This document shows positions 1 to 7,724 of a DNA stretch of 64,000 nucleotides, in pieces. The stretch covers positions 1 to 64,000 of the forward strand of contig JAPLKT010000148.1 of assembly GCA_026387895.1 (NCBI GenBank), read 5' to 3'. Within the stretch, counting starts at the first letter, position 1; every line of letters begins with the position of its first letter. The notes beneath the pieces were generated by a model, which was not told where the DNA came from, did no database searches, and saw only the letters and a list, made by a program, of their open reading frames with translations. Both the position numbers and the translations under genes were made by a program. This DNA is from Gemmatimonadota bacterium (GTDB lineage Bacteria > Gemmatimonadota > Gemmatimonadetes > Gemmatimonadales > Gemmatimonadaceae).

Positions 1-55
1 CCTCGGGCTGTCGCCGGAACTTTGCGTGCTCGATCGAAAGCGCTGCTTCGGTCAT
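1..55 (-). CDS. 5' end of a probable TetR-type regulator (partial)
   Basis: Only the first 18 codons are present. They start at an ATG (complement of 53-55) and read MTEAALSIEHAKFRRQPE before the window edge. A basic FRRQPE-like stretch just before the first helix is common in TetR/BetI-type regulators. Two 22-bp palindromes of TetR-operator type lie 4 and 60 bp upstream (59-80, 115-136), as expected for an autoregulated repressor. The family call is inference from the operators and very little protein, so it is weak. The gene could instead be a target of such a regulator. Confidence 0.35.
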   Translation of the reverse strand, partial: MTEAALSIEHAKFRRQPE

Positions 56-58
56 AGG

Positions 59-80
59 TTACTGAACGTTTAGTCAGCAA
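59..80. promoter_or_regulatory. TetR-type operator-like palindrome, copy 1
   Basis: A 22-bp imperfect palindrome with outer arms TTACTGA and TAGTCAGCAA. It matches the second copy at 115-136 at 15 of 22 positions, including TAGTCAG and the terminal AA. It lies 4 bp upstream of the start codon at 55, so a bound protein would block translation initiation or early transcription of that gene. Confidence 0.5.
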
Positions 81-114
81 TTAGGATAGAAATGGCGGCT
101 GTAGCGCCTCCTAA

Positions 115-136
115 TAACTAACCAGATAGTCAGTAA
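115..136. promoter_or_regulatory. TetR-type operator-like palindrome, copy 2
   Basis: A 22-bp imperfect palindrome with arms TAACTAAC and ATAGTCAGTAA, sharing TnACTnAnC and TAGTCAGnAA with copy 1. The copies are 56 bp apart, close to a whole number of helical turns (about 5.3). Between them is a GC-rich hairpin (GGCGGCTGTAGCGCC). The pair probably controls the gene at the left edge. Confidence 0.5.
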
Positions 137-175
137 AGTCAACCGACGGGGGCGGCATCGCCAACCGCCAAGCAA

Positions 176-208
176 GCGCGCCCCCCGGCCAGAGGCTGGA
201 GGGCGCGC
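176..208 (-). terminator. Hairpin terminator after the 52-aa membrane protein gene
   Basis: An inverted repeat has outer arms GCGCGCCC (176-183) and GGGCGCGC (201-208), with further GGCC/GGCT pairing inside. It is the first strong hairpin downstream of the minus-strand run that ends at 263. No clear T tract follows, so termination by this hairpin alone is uncertain. Confidence 0.45.
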
Positions 209-262
209 AATCACTGCGTCAGCGGAGGTCACGCATCCCCGCCATGCGGTGCAGGAAGCGGA

Positions 263-421
263 CTACTTGGCCGCACCGGCCGTTGCCTCGGCTTTCTCGC
301 TGGCGTAGTGGTCGTTCGTCAGCTTGACGGTCGCGAAGAGAATGACGGCAATTGCAACGACACCGAAAATCAAACCGGTGAAGGCCGAGTTTTTGTCAGA
401 CGCTTTGTGGTGTCCGGACAT
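263..421 (-). CDS. Small single-span membrane protein, 52 aa
   Basis: The reading frame starts at ATG (complement of 419-421) and ends at TAG (263-265). It begins MSGHHKASDKNSAF. One hydrophobic span covers about residues 14-31, followed by a charged and Ala/Glu/Lys-rich tail. A GAGG Shine-Dalgarno sequence lies 8 nt upstream. The gene is 39 nt downstream of the cyclophilin gene on the same strand and is followed by a hairpin, so it looks like the last gene of that operon. The function is unknown. Single-span proteins of this size often act as accessory subunits of membrane complexes, but nothing here shows the partner. Confidence 0.7.
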   Translation of the reverse strand: MSGHHKASDKNSAFTGLIFGVVAIAVILFATVKLTNDHYASEKAEATAGAAK

Positions 422-460
422 CGTGTAACCTCGAAGTCGATGGCGAAAGAGCGGGTCTGC

Positions 461-916
461 TTACGCGACCCGAACGGTGGTCATGGAGTCGTTCTGCTTG
501 ATCTTCTTCATCACGTCGAGCCCAGTGGTGATCTTGCCGAAGACGGTGTGCACGCCGTTCAAGTGACGGGTGTTGTCTTCGCTCAGCACCATAAAGAACT
601 GGCTGCCGCCGGTGTCCTTGCCGGCATGCGCCATGGAGAGCGAGCCGACTTCGTGGATGCGCGGATTTCCAGCGGTCTCGCACTTGATGGTCCACCCTGG
701 ACCACCGGTGCCCGGCGGGCCCTTGGGGGACTTCCCGGTGTTCGGGCAGCCGCCCTGCACGACGAAGTCGGCAATCACGCGGTGGAACTTCAGGCCATCG
801 TAGTAGCCGCTGTTCGCGAGCTTCTCTAAGTTGGCAACGGTCAGGGGCGCGTCGGTCTCATAGAGCTCAGCGACGATGGTGCCCAGGTTGGTCTCGAAAG
901 TGGCGGTCTTTGACAT
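461..916 (-). CDS. ppiB: Peptidyl-prolyl cis-trans isomerase, cyclophilin type
   Basis: This 151-residue cyclophilin catalyses cis-trans isomerisation of X-Pro peptide bonds during folding. The core motifs are visible: [13 protein letters not shown] (active-site Arg and substrate groove), [18 protein letters not shown] and [12 protein letters not shown]. There is no signal peptide, so it is the cytoplasmic type. The length is normal for short bacterial PpiB. It sits between a lipoprotein gene 35 nt upstream and a 52-aa membrane protein gene 39 nt downstream on the same strand, probably as one transcript. The family is clear; its substrates are unknown. Confidence 0.93.
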   Translation of the reverse strand: MSKTATFETNLGTIVAELYETDAPLTVANLEKLANSGYYDGLKFHRVIADFVVQGGCPNTGKSPKGPPGTGGPGWTIKCETAGNPRIHEVGSLSMAHAGKDTGGSQFFMVLSEDNTRHLNGVHTVFGKITTGLDVMKKIKQNDSMTTVRVA

Positions 917-951
917 GGCTGAATCCTAATGTGAATGTGGTTCGGTTGGCA

Positions 952-1419
952 CTACTTGGTCGTTTTTGTACCCATGGTGATACCGAGCTGGTAGTTCCGA
1001 GGGATCTTGCACCCGCTCTTTTCCGCGGGGCGGAAGGTCCATTTCCCGACGGCAGCCTTCACCTGCGTGGCGAACCAGGGATGCGAGGTGGAATCGACCA
1101 CAAAGGTGGTCATGTCCGCCTTGCCGAGGGTGTCAACCAGCACGTGAATGCGAATCTGCATCCAGTTGCCCTTCCCCTGAAAGACGCCCTTGGGATACGG
1201 CGCCTTGAAGGCCGGCGGTTTCATTTCGATCGGCTCGGCGATCTTCTCGGCCGGAATATCCGGCTTTTTGAGCGCCTCAGCGACCGTCAGATAGCAGAGG
1301 TCACTGCCCGTGGGCACCACGGATGTCGCGGGGACGGGCGTCGGAACGGGCTCCGGTTTGGGGGGCGGCGAACAGGCCGCGCCGAGGAGCACTGCGCTGA
1401 TGAGGAGGCGGCGCGTCAT
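952..1419 (-). CDS. Lipoprotein with TonB C-terminal-like domain
   Basis: The start at 1419 gives MTRRLLISAVLLGAACSPP, a lipoprotein signal with lipobox GAAC, and overlaps the nth stop by four bases (ATGA). A longer in-frame start lies inside nth and would hide the signal. After a Pro-rich linker (PPPKPEPVPTPVP) come about 110 residues resembling the TonB C-terminal fold: a beta strand (MQIRIHVLVDTLGKAD), VDSTSHPWFATQVKAAVGKWTFRPA, then a last strand. Full TonB has an N-terminal membrane anchor; here the anchor is a lipid. It may be a periplasmic partner of an envelope complex. Substrate and partner are unknown. Confidence 0.75.
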   Translation of the reverse strand: MTRRLLISAVLLGAACSPPPKPEPVPTPVPATSVVPTGSDLCYLTVAEALKKPDIPAEKIAEPIEMKPPAFKAPYPKGVFQGKGNWMQIRIHVLVDTLGKADMTTFVVDSTSHPWFATQVKAAVGKWTFRPAEKSGCKIPRNYQLGITMGTKTTK

Positions 1420-2060
1420 GCGGCCGCCGAGGGGCAGATGTCGCGGAGTGTGCATTCGGAGCAGCGGGGCTTCCGCGCGTCGCACACGCGGCGTCCGTGC
1501 CAGATCATCCAGTGGGACAAAATCGTCCATTGTTCTCGCGGAAATAGTGGGATAAGTGCCTGCTCGATCTTGACCGGGTCGGTCTCGCGGGTGAGGCCGA
1601 AGCGGGTGCTGAGTCGGGCGACGTGAGTGTCCACGACGACCCCTGCGTTGATGCCGAAGACATTTCCGAGGACGACGTTGGCCGTCTTTCGTCCGACCCC
1701 CGGCAATACGACGAGTTCCTCCATCGTGGTCGGAACTTCGCCGTCGTGGTGCTCGACCAGAGCGCGGGCCATGCCCTGAATGTTCTTGGCTTTGTTGTGG
1801 TAGAAGCCGGCGGTTCGCACGAGCTCTTCGATTTCCCCGAGCGGAGCGTCAGCGAGTGCACGTGGGCTGGGGAAGCGCTCAAAGAGTGCGGGGGTCACCA
1901 TGTTGACGCGCTTGTCGGTGCACTGCGCACTGAGGATCGTCGCGACGAGCAACTGGAAGGGGGTCTGGTAATCGAGTTCGCAGTGCGCGTCTGGGTAGAG
2001 CGCCGCGGCACGCGGCCGCGGTGTCGCGCGTTTCTTGGTCACGGCCATCCTAGTATTCAT
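1416..2060 (-). CDS. nth: Endonuclease III (DNA glycosylase/AP lyase)
   Basis: Removes oxidised pyrimidines and cleaves the abasic site in base excision repair. The helix-hairpin-helix LPGVGRKTANVV carries the catalytic Lys (about residue 125), and VDTHVARL the catalytic Asp (about 144). A C-terminal iron-sulfur loop has Cys at about 193, 200, 203 and 209 in the C-x6-C-x2-C-x5-C pattern. At 214 residues the length is normal. The first Met is followed by a second at residue 5 (MAVTKK), which may be the real start. The 3' end overlaps the downstream lipoprotein gene by 4 nt, implying translational coupling. Confidence 0.95.
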   Translation of the reverse strand: MNTRMAVTKKRATPRPRAAALYPDAHCELDYQTPFQLLVATILSAQCTDKRVNMVTPALFERFPSPRALADAPLGEIEELVRTAGFYHNKAKNIQGMARALVEHHDGEVPTTMEELVVLPGVGRKTANVVLGNVFGINAGVVVDTHVARLSTRFGLTRETDPVKIEQALIPLFPREQWTILSHWMIWHGRRVCDARKPRCSECTLRDICPSAAA

Positions 2061-2122
2061 GCCTGTAGCGATTTTTGATACGGATCTCGTTCGTTGCGCG
2101 GCGCCGGCCGTTGAAGCGACGT

Positions 2123-3004
2123 TTATCCAAGATGGGCTCGGATCGCCGCCATCAGTTGTTCGTGCTGTTCAACATAGGGCACGTGGCCGCAGTCCTCCAG
2201 CGTCACCAGAGCGGCACCCATTGCCACGGCGGCAGCTTGCGAGGAGGCAAGCGGGATGGGATCCTGCCGTCCGTGTACGATGAGCGTGGGGATTCGCAGC
2301 GCTCGGAGTTTGTGGAGGGCCGGGGTCAGGTCGAAGTCACCCAGGCTTTCCCAGATCGATTGCTGCACGCGACCCGTGACTCGAAATGGCGTGAGTTCGG
2401 TGGCCCGATGGGGATCAGAGAAATAGCCCGCGACGCTCAGTTCGAAGGTGCGCTGGCGATACGCGTCGGGATTCGCCTCGCGCAGCCCCGAGGCGGCGAG
2501 TTCGGCGCGGAGCGCGGTGACCGCGGAGCCGTTCTGCCTCGCGGCAAACTCCCGCTCAAACTCACCGCGCCAGGCACGTGAAATCGGGGCTGGGTCGAGC
2601 AGGACGAGGCGCTTGGGGAGTGGTGCCACGCGTCCCGCGGCGGCCTCGATGGTGTAGAGCATCGCGAGGAGTGCACCCCACGAATAGCCGACGATGGTTG
2701 GGGCGTGTTCACCCTGTTCGGCGAGCACGCGCGCAAGATCGGCAACCTGCACCTCCCACGTGATTGGGGTGCGGTCATCTGTTTTGCTCTGCCCACCACC
2801 ACGCTGGTCGTAGAAGAGGCAGTCGTGGGTTGCGGCGATGTCGAGCAGCTGCGGGAGCAGGTATTCATGAGACGCGCCCGGGCCGCCGTGCAGGACGACC
2901 ACAGGATCGACGCCCTCGGCCCCCCATCGCGCCCAATACAAAGGGATGTCGGTGGTGGTCGTGAAGCCGTCGGTGCGCGGTGCGGGAATCGAGTGCGAGG
3001 CCAT
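2123..3004 (-). CDS. Alpha/beta hydrolase, proline iminopeptidase-like (S33)
   Basis: This 293-residue alpha/beta hydrolase has the oxyanion motif HGGPGASHE near residue 39, DQRGGGQS, the nucleophile elbow GYSWGALLA, an Asp in HGRQDPI and the catalytic His in DCGHVPYVEQH near the C terminus. HGGPG and DQRG-G-S are characteristic of the S33 proline iminopeptidase group, which removes N-terminal proline from peptides. There is no signal peptide, so it is cytoplasmic. It lies 11 nt downstream of the deacetylase gene, inside a run of peptidase genes, which fits peptide degradation. The exact substrate cannot be read from the sequence. Confidence 0.85.
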   Translation of the reverse strand: MASHSIPAPRTDGFTTTTDIPLYWARWGAEGVDPVVVLHGGPGASHEYLLPQLLDIAATHDCLFYDQRGGGQSKTDDRTPITWEVQVADLARVLAEQGEHAPTIVGYSWGALLAMLYTIEAAAGRVAPLPKRLVLLDPAPISRAWRGEFEREFAARQNGSAVTALRAELAASGLREANPDAYRQRTFELSVAGYFSDPHRATELTPFRVTGRVQQSIWESLGDFDLTPALHKLRALRIPTLIVHGRQDPIPLASSQAAAVAMGAALVTLEDCGHVPYVEQHEQLMAAIRAHLG

Positions 3005-3015
3005 TCCGGAGAAGA

Positions 3016-3918
3016 CTAAACGAATGACGCGGCGATCCCCACCGTGTTGAGGTGCACCTGAACCGTGTCGTCGATATTGCGGCCGTAGCCACCTGCGATG
3101 GTGATCGCCACGGGGATGCCGATGTCTCGGCTCGACTCGAGCACGAAATAGTCTCGGGCCTTGAGGCCGTCGAAGGTGAGCGTGAGGCGGCCGAGTGTGT
3201 CCCCTTCATACGGGTCAGCTCCAGCCAAGAAGAACACGAGGTCGGGGCGGGACGCCTCGAGCACGCGCGGCAAGTGCGTCCGCAGGAGCTCGAGGTAGGT
3301 CGCATCGCCGGTGCCGTCGTCGAGTTCGACGTCGAGTGTGCCGGCGACTTTTCGGAACGGGTAGTTGCGTACCCCGTGCATCGAAAAGGTGAACACAGAG
3401 GCATCGTCGGCAAAGATGGCGTGCGTGCCGTTGCCTTGATGCACATCAAGAGCCACGACCGCCGCGCGCGCGATCAGCCCGTCATGTTGAAGCGCGCGAA
3501 TGGCGACTGCCACGTCGTTGAAGACGCAGAATCCTTCGCCGTGCGACGGGAATGCGTGATGGGTGCCGCCGGCGAGGTTGATCGCCACACCGTTCGTGAG
3601 CGCAGCGCGCGCGGCCGCGATCGTTCCCCCCACGGCGCGCAGCGACCGTTCGGCGAGCGCGGTGGACCAGGGGAAGCCAACGGTGCGCTGGGCAGCAGCG
3701 GTAAGCGTGCCGTGGAGGACGGCATCCACATACGCGGCGTCGTGAACACGCGTCAGTTCGTCGTGCGTGGCGCGCTCAGGTTCGTGAAGATGGTCGGCGG
3801 GTACGAGGCCATCGGCAATCACCCGGTCGCGTAACTGCGCGTACTTGGAGATCGGAAAGCGATGGCCCTCGGGGAGGGGAATGGCGTAGCGGGCGCTCGT
3901 CCAGGTGTGCAGCGGCAC
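3016..3918 (-). CDS. Histone deacetylase-family amidohydrolase
   Basis: A 300-residue zinc-dependent arginase/deacetylase-fold protein. The diagnostic motifs are present: GGTHHAFPSHGEGFCVFND (proton-relay His pair), the zinc ligand pair in ALDVHQGNGT, SMHGVRNYPF, and the third ligand in LAGADPYEGD, then a GGYG loop. Bacterial members remove acetyl or other acyl groups from small molecules, polyamines or protein lysines, so this need not act on a histone-like protein. No signal peptide, so cytoplasmic. It lies 10 nt after the M28 peptidase gene and 11 nt before the S33 hydrolase gene. Confidence 0.9.
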   Translation of the reverse strand: MPLHTWTSARYAIPLPEGHRFPISKYAQLRDRVIADGLVPADHLHEPERATHDELTRVHDAAYVDAVLHGTLTAAAQRTVGFPWSTALAERSLRAVGGTIAAARAALTNGVAINLAGGTHHAFPSHGEGFCVFNDVAVAIRALQHDGLIARAAVVALDVHQGNGTHAIFADDASVFTFSMHGVRNYPFRKVAGTLDVELDDGTGDATYLELLRTHLPRVLEASRPDLVFFLAGADPYEGDTLGRLTLTFDGLKARDYFVLESSRDIGIPVAITIAGGYGRNIDDTVQVHLNTVGIAASFV

Positions 3919-3928
3919 GAACGGTCCG

Positions 3929-5212
3929 TCAGCCGCCGCGCTTGCCGAGCGTCACCGTGAGCGTGGTGCGCTCGGTACCACGCAACACCACGATCTTGAC
4001 CAGGTCGCCGGGTTTGTGGGCGTTGAGTGCGTCGGTGTAGCTGTAGATGTCCTTCACGGCCGTGCCGTCGAACTCGACGATCACGTCATTGGTTTTCAGA
4101 CCGCCGAGATCGGCGGGGCTCCCGGCGCGTACTCCGGTGATCTTCATCCCGACGACATCGGCGGAGCCCATGTCGGGGATCGAGCCGAGGTAGACGCCAC
4201 TGCCCGTACGCTCTGCGGCGCGCGGGGTGGAGGTTGTTGGCGCTTTGGTAAAGGTGAGCCGCGCGGGGCGGTCGGCGAGATCGCGCACGACGCGTTCGGC
4301 GAACTCGACCACCCGCACCTCACCCGCCGCGTCGATAGTGGACGCGACGTCCGAGGCGCGATGGTATTGATCGTGGAGATCGGTGAACATGTGCAACACC
4401 GGCATGTCCTTGGCGTAGAACGACGCGTGGTCGGACGGGCCGAAGCCGTCGCCCACGGCATTGAGCTTGAGTCCGCCCGTGTTGGCTTTCGCGAGGATGT
4501 CGGGCATTTCGGTGGCGGTTGCGACACCGTACACGATCAGCTTGTCGTTCCGTAGTCGGCCGATCATGTCGAAGTTGACCATGGCCTGCACGCTCGAGAT
4601 CGGCACCGGGGCGTGGTCGGCAAAGTACGCCGAACCCAGGAGGCCGAGTTCTTCGCCGGTGAAGTTCACGAAGAGCACGGTGCGCTTGGCAGGCGAGCGC
4701 TTGAAGCGCGCGGCGAGTGCGAGCACCGCGGCGGTACCGCTGGCGTTGTCGTCGGCGCCGGGGTGAATGATGTTACCGGCTTCCGGGTCGAGGGCGCCGG
4801 TGGAGCTGCGTCCCAAGTGATCGAAGTGTGCGCCAATGATCACATACTCCGCGCGGAGTGACGCATCGCGGCCGGGGACGACGCTGTAGACATTTTGTGT
4901 GGGGAGCGCGCGCGGCTCTCCGCCGCGCACGGGCTCCTTGGCGACAAACTTCTGCAGCGTGCCCGTGAGTCCGAGCTCGGCGTAGCGCCGCACCAGGTAG
5001 GCCGCGGCAGAGTCGTTGCCAGCGGTGCCGGTGCCTCGCCCTTCGAGGCGCGGATCCGCGAGATAGCCGATATCGCGCGCGATCGTGGCGGCGTCGTTCC
5101 CCGCACTGAACGCCGGCGCGGCAGCGACTCGGCGCGTGGCGCCATTGGTGGCGCCGCTCGCGCAGGCACCGAGGGTGATGAGGAGCGCGGGGAACAGGGT
5201 GCGGCGGGTCAT
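3929..5212 (-). CDS. M28 zinc aminopeptidase lipoprotein with C-terminal PDZ domain
   Basis: The N terminus MTRRTLFPALLITLGACAS is a lipoprotein signal with lipobox LGAC. The M28 catalytic core follows: GAHFDHLGR (first zinc His and Asp), HPGADDNASGTAAVL (bridging Asp), FTGEELGLLGSAYF (catalytic Glu pair) and a late His in SDHASFYAKD. A PDZ domain occupies about the last 90 residues (GSPADLGGLKTNDVIVEFDG). It should release N-terminal amino acids from peptides in the periplasm or at the envelope surface. The gene starts 3 nt after the M42 peptidase stop, so the two are probably co-translated. Confidence 0.92.
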   Translation of the reverse strand: MTRRTLFPALLITLGACASGATNGATRRVAAAPAFSAGNDAATIARDIGYLADPRLEGRGTGTAGNDSAAAYLVRRYAELGLTGTLQKFVAKEPVRGGEPRALPTQNVYSVVPGRDASLRAEYVIIGAHFDHLGRSSTGALDPEAGNIIHPGADDNASGTAAVLALAARFKRSPAKRTVLFVNFTGEELGLLGSAYFADHAPVPISSVQAMVNFDMIGRLRNDKLIVYGVATATEMPDILAKANTGGLKLNAVGDGFGPSDHASFYAKDMPVLHMFTDLHDQYHRASDVASTIDAAGEVRVVEFAERVVRDLADRPARLTFTKAPTTSTPRAAERTGSGVYLGSIPDMGSADVVGMKITGVRAGSPADLGGLKTNDVIVEFDGTAVKDIYSYTDALNAHKPGDLVKIVVLRGTERTTLTVTLGKRGG

Positions 5213-5215
5213 GGG

Positions 5216-6283
5216 CTAGCGGTTGGTGAAGTCGGTGGCCGACGTCACAGCCTTGCAGGCCGCGGCAAGGAGCGTGGCCGTGCGATCGAGATCGATCAGG
5301 CTCACCATCTCGTTCGGCGAGTGCATGTAGCGGTTCGGCACAGACACGAGCGCGGTCGCTACACCTTGGCGCGCGAGATGGATACCGTCGGCGTCGGTGC
5401 TGGTGTCGCGGCCCGCCGCGTGCAGGCTGTACGGGATTTTCATTGACTCCGCGGTGTCGCGGATAATGCGGAACGCCACCGGCGACACAATGGAGCCGCG
5501 CGTGAGCACCGGGCCTCCGCCAATCTTGTGCTCGCCCAGTTCTTTCTTCTCGACGGTCGGGTGGTCGGTGGCGAAGGTGACGTCCACGACGATCGCCATG
5601 GCGGGATTCACGCGCTCCGCACCAACGAGTGCGCCGCCCCCGCGGAAGCCAATCTCTTCCTGTGTGGTCGCGACGGCGACCACGCGTGCTTCACCCGGGT
5701 CCGCGGCATAGCGTCGCAGTGCCTCGAGCACGATGAAGGCGCCAATGCGATCGTCGATGGACCGCGAGACAATGCGATCGTTCGGGAAGTCGAGCGTTTT
5801 CTGGTCAATCACACCGGCATCGCCGATCGAGACCACAGCTTCTGCTTGCGCGCGCGTCGTGCAGCCGATGTCGACCCACAGGTCGGTAAACTTCGATGCT
5901 TTCTCGCGATCCTCGACCTTCATCAGGTGAATCGGTTTTTTGCCCACGACGCCGATCACGTCACCCGACCTCCCCGCGAAACGGATCCGCTGTGCGACAA
6001 GGACCTGCGGATCCCAGCCACCGATTGGGCCGATGTAGAGAAATCCGTCGTCGTCGATGTAGGTGACAATCACGCCGATTTCGTCGATGTGACCTGCGAG
6101 CATGATGGTGGGGCCGCCCTTGCCGGACACTTCGGCCATGCTGTTGCCATGGACGTCACACGACACGGTCGCGAAGGCGCCCGCTTCCTCGCGCCAGACC
6201 TTGGCGGTCGCTGCTTCGTAGCCAGACGGGCCCGGGGTATCGAGGAGGCGCTTGAGAAAGGCGACGGATGACGGCGTCAGCAT
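5216..6283 (-). CDS. M42 metallo-aminopeptidase
   Basis: A 355-residue cytoplasmic aminopeptidase of the M42 (glutamyl aminopeptidase/TET, FrvX-like) family. Co-catalytic metal ligands are visible in LAGHIDEIGVIV (His, Asp), SIDDRIGAFIVLEAL (bridging Asp), TTQEEIGFRGG (catalytic Glu pair) and DADGIHLARQG. I start it at the ATG at 6283 (MLTPSSVAFLKRLLDTPGPSG), where family homology begins. The frame stays open 96 codons further, but that stretch is Arg-rich and overlaps the neighbouring gene. No strong ribosome site is seen. About 150 bp separate it from the cobalamin-binding protein gene upstream. Confidence 0.9.
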   Translation of the reverse strand: MLTPSSVAFLKRLLDTPGPSGYEAATAKVWREEAGAFATVSCDVHGNSMAEVSGKGGPTIMLAGHIDEIGVIVTYIDDDGFLYIGPIGGWDPQVLVAQRIRFAGRSGDVIGVVGKKPIHLMKVEDREKASKFTDLWVDIGCTTRAQAEAVVSIGDAGVIDQKTLDFPNDRIVSRSIDDRIGAFIVLEALRRYAADPGEARVVAVATTQEEIGFRGGGALVGAERVNPAMAIVVDVTFATDHPTVEKKELGEHKIGGGPVLTRGSIVSPVAFRIIRDTAESMKIPYSLHAAGRDTSTDADGIHLARQGVATALVSVPNRYMHSPNEMVSLIDLDRTATLLAAACKAVTSATDFTNR

Positions 6284-6432
6284 CTGGAGCGGGGGCTGAT
6301 GGAAAGAAGGAACCACGATGGGCGCGGACGTCGCGCCGCCTGTCGCATCGTAGTGCCAGAAGCTGAGCGGGGGAAGTCGCCCCCGCGTGCCCCCGCGTGC
6401 GCCGGCGTGCCGTCGCCCGCGATCTGAACGAG

Positions 6433-7338
6433 TTACGCGGTGATGCGCCGCGCGTGACTGCCGTCGAGCGGGGTGAAGCACCCCGGATTGAAGAGTCGAG
6501 CAAGAATCTCGATCCCGTCCACTAGTCGCGGCCCCGGGCGACTCGAAAAGGCGTTCGCGTCGAGCGACCACACCGCGGCTCCCGTGAGGAACTCCCAGCC
6601 GGGCGCCATGAGGAGCGCGGTAGCCTCGGTACTCGCGCGGGTGATGTCGTACCCGCAGGGCGCGACGATCACAACGTCGGCACTCGCAGCGGCGACCTGT
6701 GCAATCTCGATGGCGCTCGCATGCATCCCCGCCTGCGCGAGCACATCAATACCGCCCGCACGCTTGATCATCTCGGGGACCCAATGGCCGCCCGGGAATA
6801 CCGGTGCCGTCCACTCGAGGAAGGCCACCCGCGGGCGCGGCGCTTGTGCGGCTTTCAGCGTTTCGTGCACGGTCCGCATGCGTGCGCGGAAGCCGGCGAT
6901 GAGTTCTTCCGCTTCGTCTGCGCGGTCGAGCGCTGCGGCCACCCGCGTGATGTCGTCAAAGACACCGTCGAGGGTTGTGGCGGAAATCGTGACAATCACG
7001 GGCACCGGATCGAGACGCGACGCGAGGGCGCGCACATCAGTCTCCGACACCGCGCACACATCGCACAGCGCCTGCGTGATAATGACGTCGGGCCGAAGCG
7101 CGCGAATCAGGGTTTCGTCGAGCGTGTAGAGGCTCGCCCCCGCGTCGTGTAGGGCGCGGACTTGTGCGTCGATCGTCTCAGGCGCCGCTGCAGAATCAAC
7201 GGCGCTCGATGTGACGCGTGCCCGGGAGCCAACGATCGTCGGGTGATCGCATTCGTGCGAAATGCCGACGAGCAGCTCAGTGGCGCCGAGGGCGGCGACC
7301 ATCTCGGTGGCCGCAGGAAGGAGCGAGATGACGCGCAC
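6433..7338 (-). CDS. Cobalamin-binding (BtuF/TroA-like) protein, no signal peptide
   Basis: This 301-residue protein has the class III periplasmic-binding fold: MRVISLLPAATEMVAALG, then GISHECDHP, ALRPDVIITQALCDVC, a long linking helix, and FLEWTAPVFPGGHWVPEMIKRAGG. These are typical of the cobalamin-binding protein group related to BtuF. The start is GTG at 7338, sharing one base with the stop of the upstream gene. The mature fold begins at residue 2 with no export signal, so it would stay in the cytoplasm, unlike E. coli BtuF. No BtuC or BtuD partner is nearby. It may bind corrinoids for salvage or handling, which suits the B12-dependent metH in this window. Confidence 0.8.
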   Translation of the reverse strand: MRVISLLPAATEMVAALGATELLVGISHECDHPTIVGSRARVTSSAVDSAAAPETIDAQVRALHDAGASLYTLDETLIRALRPDVIITQALCDVCAVSETDVRALASRLDPVPVIVTISATTLDGVFDDITRVAAALDRADEAEELIAGFRARMRTVHETLKAAQAPRPRVAFLEWTAPVFPGGHWVPEMIKRAGGIDVLAQAGMHASAIEIAQVAAASADVVIVAPCGYDITRASTEATALLMAPGWEFLTGAAVWSLDANAFSSRPGPRLVDGIEILARLFNPGCFTPLDGSHARRITA

Positions 7339-7724
7339 TACGCAGGCTGTCGGCGAATCGGGAACATCAGCAGTGCGATGATGTACACGAGCATCCCTGG
7401 GGCCGCGACCGCCTCGGTCCCGGTGATGAAATACACGGACACGCCGGCAATCGCCCCGAACTCACCAATGGCCCACGCAATGACGCTCATTGCGTTGCGT
7501 CGCTCGACAGGGGCGTTCGCAAGTGACCGTCGCAACGCGACGAGTCCGAGCACCGAGAGCACGGCAGCACCAAGCGCCATTCGCCGCAGGACGAGCGGGT
7601 CGCTCGGTGGAGTCGGTGCGTTCAACGAGTGTCGCATGTACCAGACCGCGGTCGCAAAGGCGATGATGCCCGAAGTCATCGCCATGCGAATCGCCGCCAG
7701 CGACCGCGGGGACGCCGAGGCCAT
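7338..7724 (-). CDS. Four-span membrane protein of unknown function
   Basis: A 128-residue protein with about four hydrophobic spans: near residues 10-30 (MAMTSGIIAFATAVWYM), 46-65, 80-100 (VIAWAIGEFGAIAGVSVYFITG) and 107-122, and short Arg-rich loops. I take the start at 7724 because it shares one base with the stop of the upstream amidohydrolase gene (TAATG). The longer frame runs through that gene and is Arg-rich. The 3' end also overlaps the next start by one base. I do not recognise the family; the neighbours do not define a job for it. Confidence 0.75.
   Translation of the reverse strand: MASASPRSLAAIRMAMTSGIIAFATAVWYMRHSLNAPTPPSDPLVLRRMALGAAVLSVLGLVALRRSLANAPVERRNAMSVIAWAIGEFGAIAGVSVYFITGTEAVAAPGMLVYIIALLMFPIRRQPA

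Noticed and set aside
910-1626. 238-codon plus-strand frame opposite nth and the TonB-C lipoprotein
   Set aside because: Antisense shadow of two well-supported genes; no family features.
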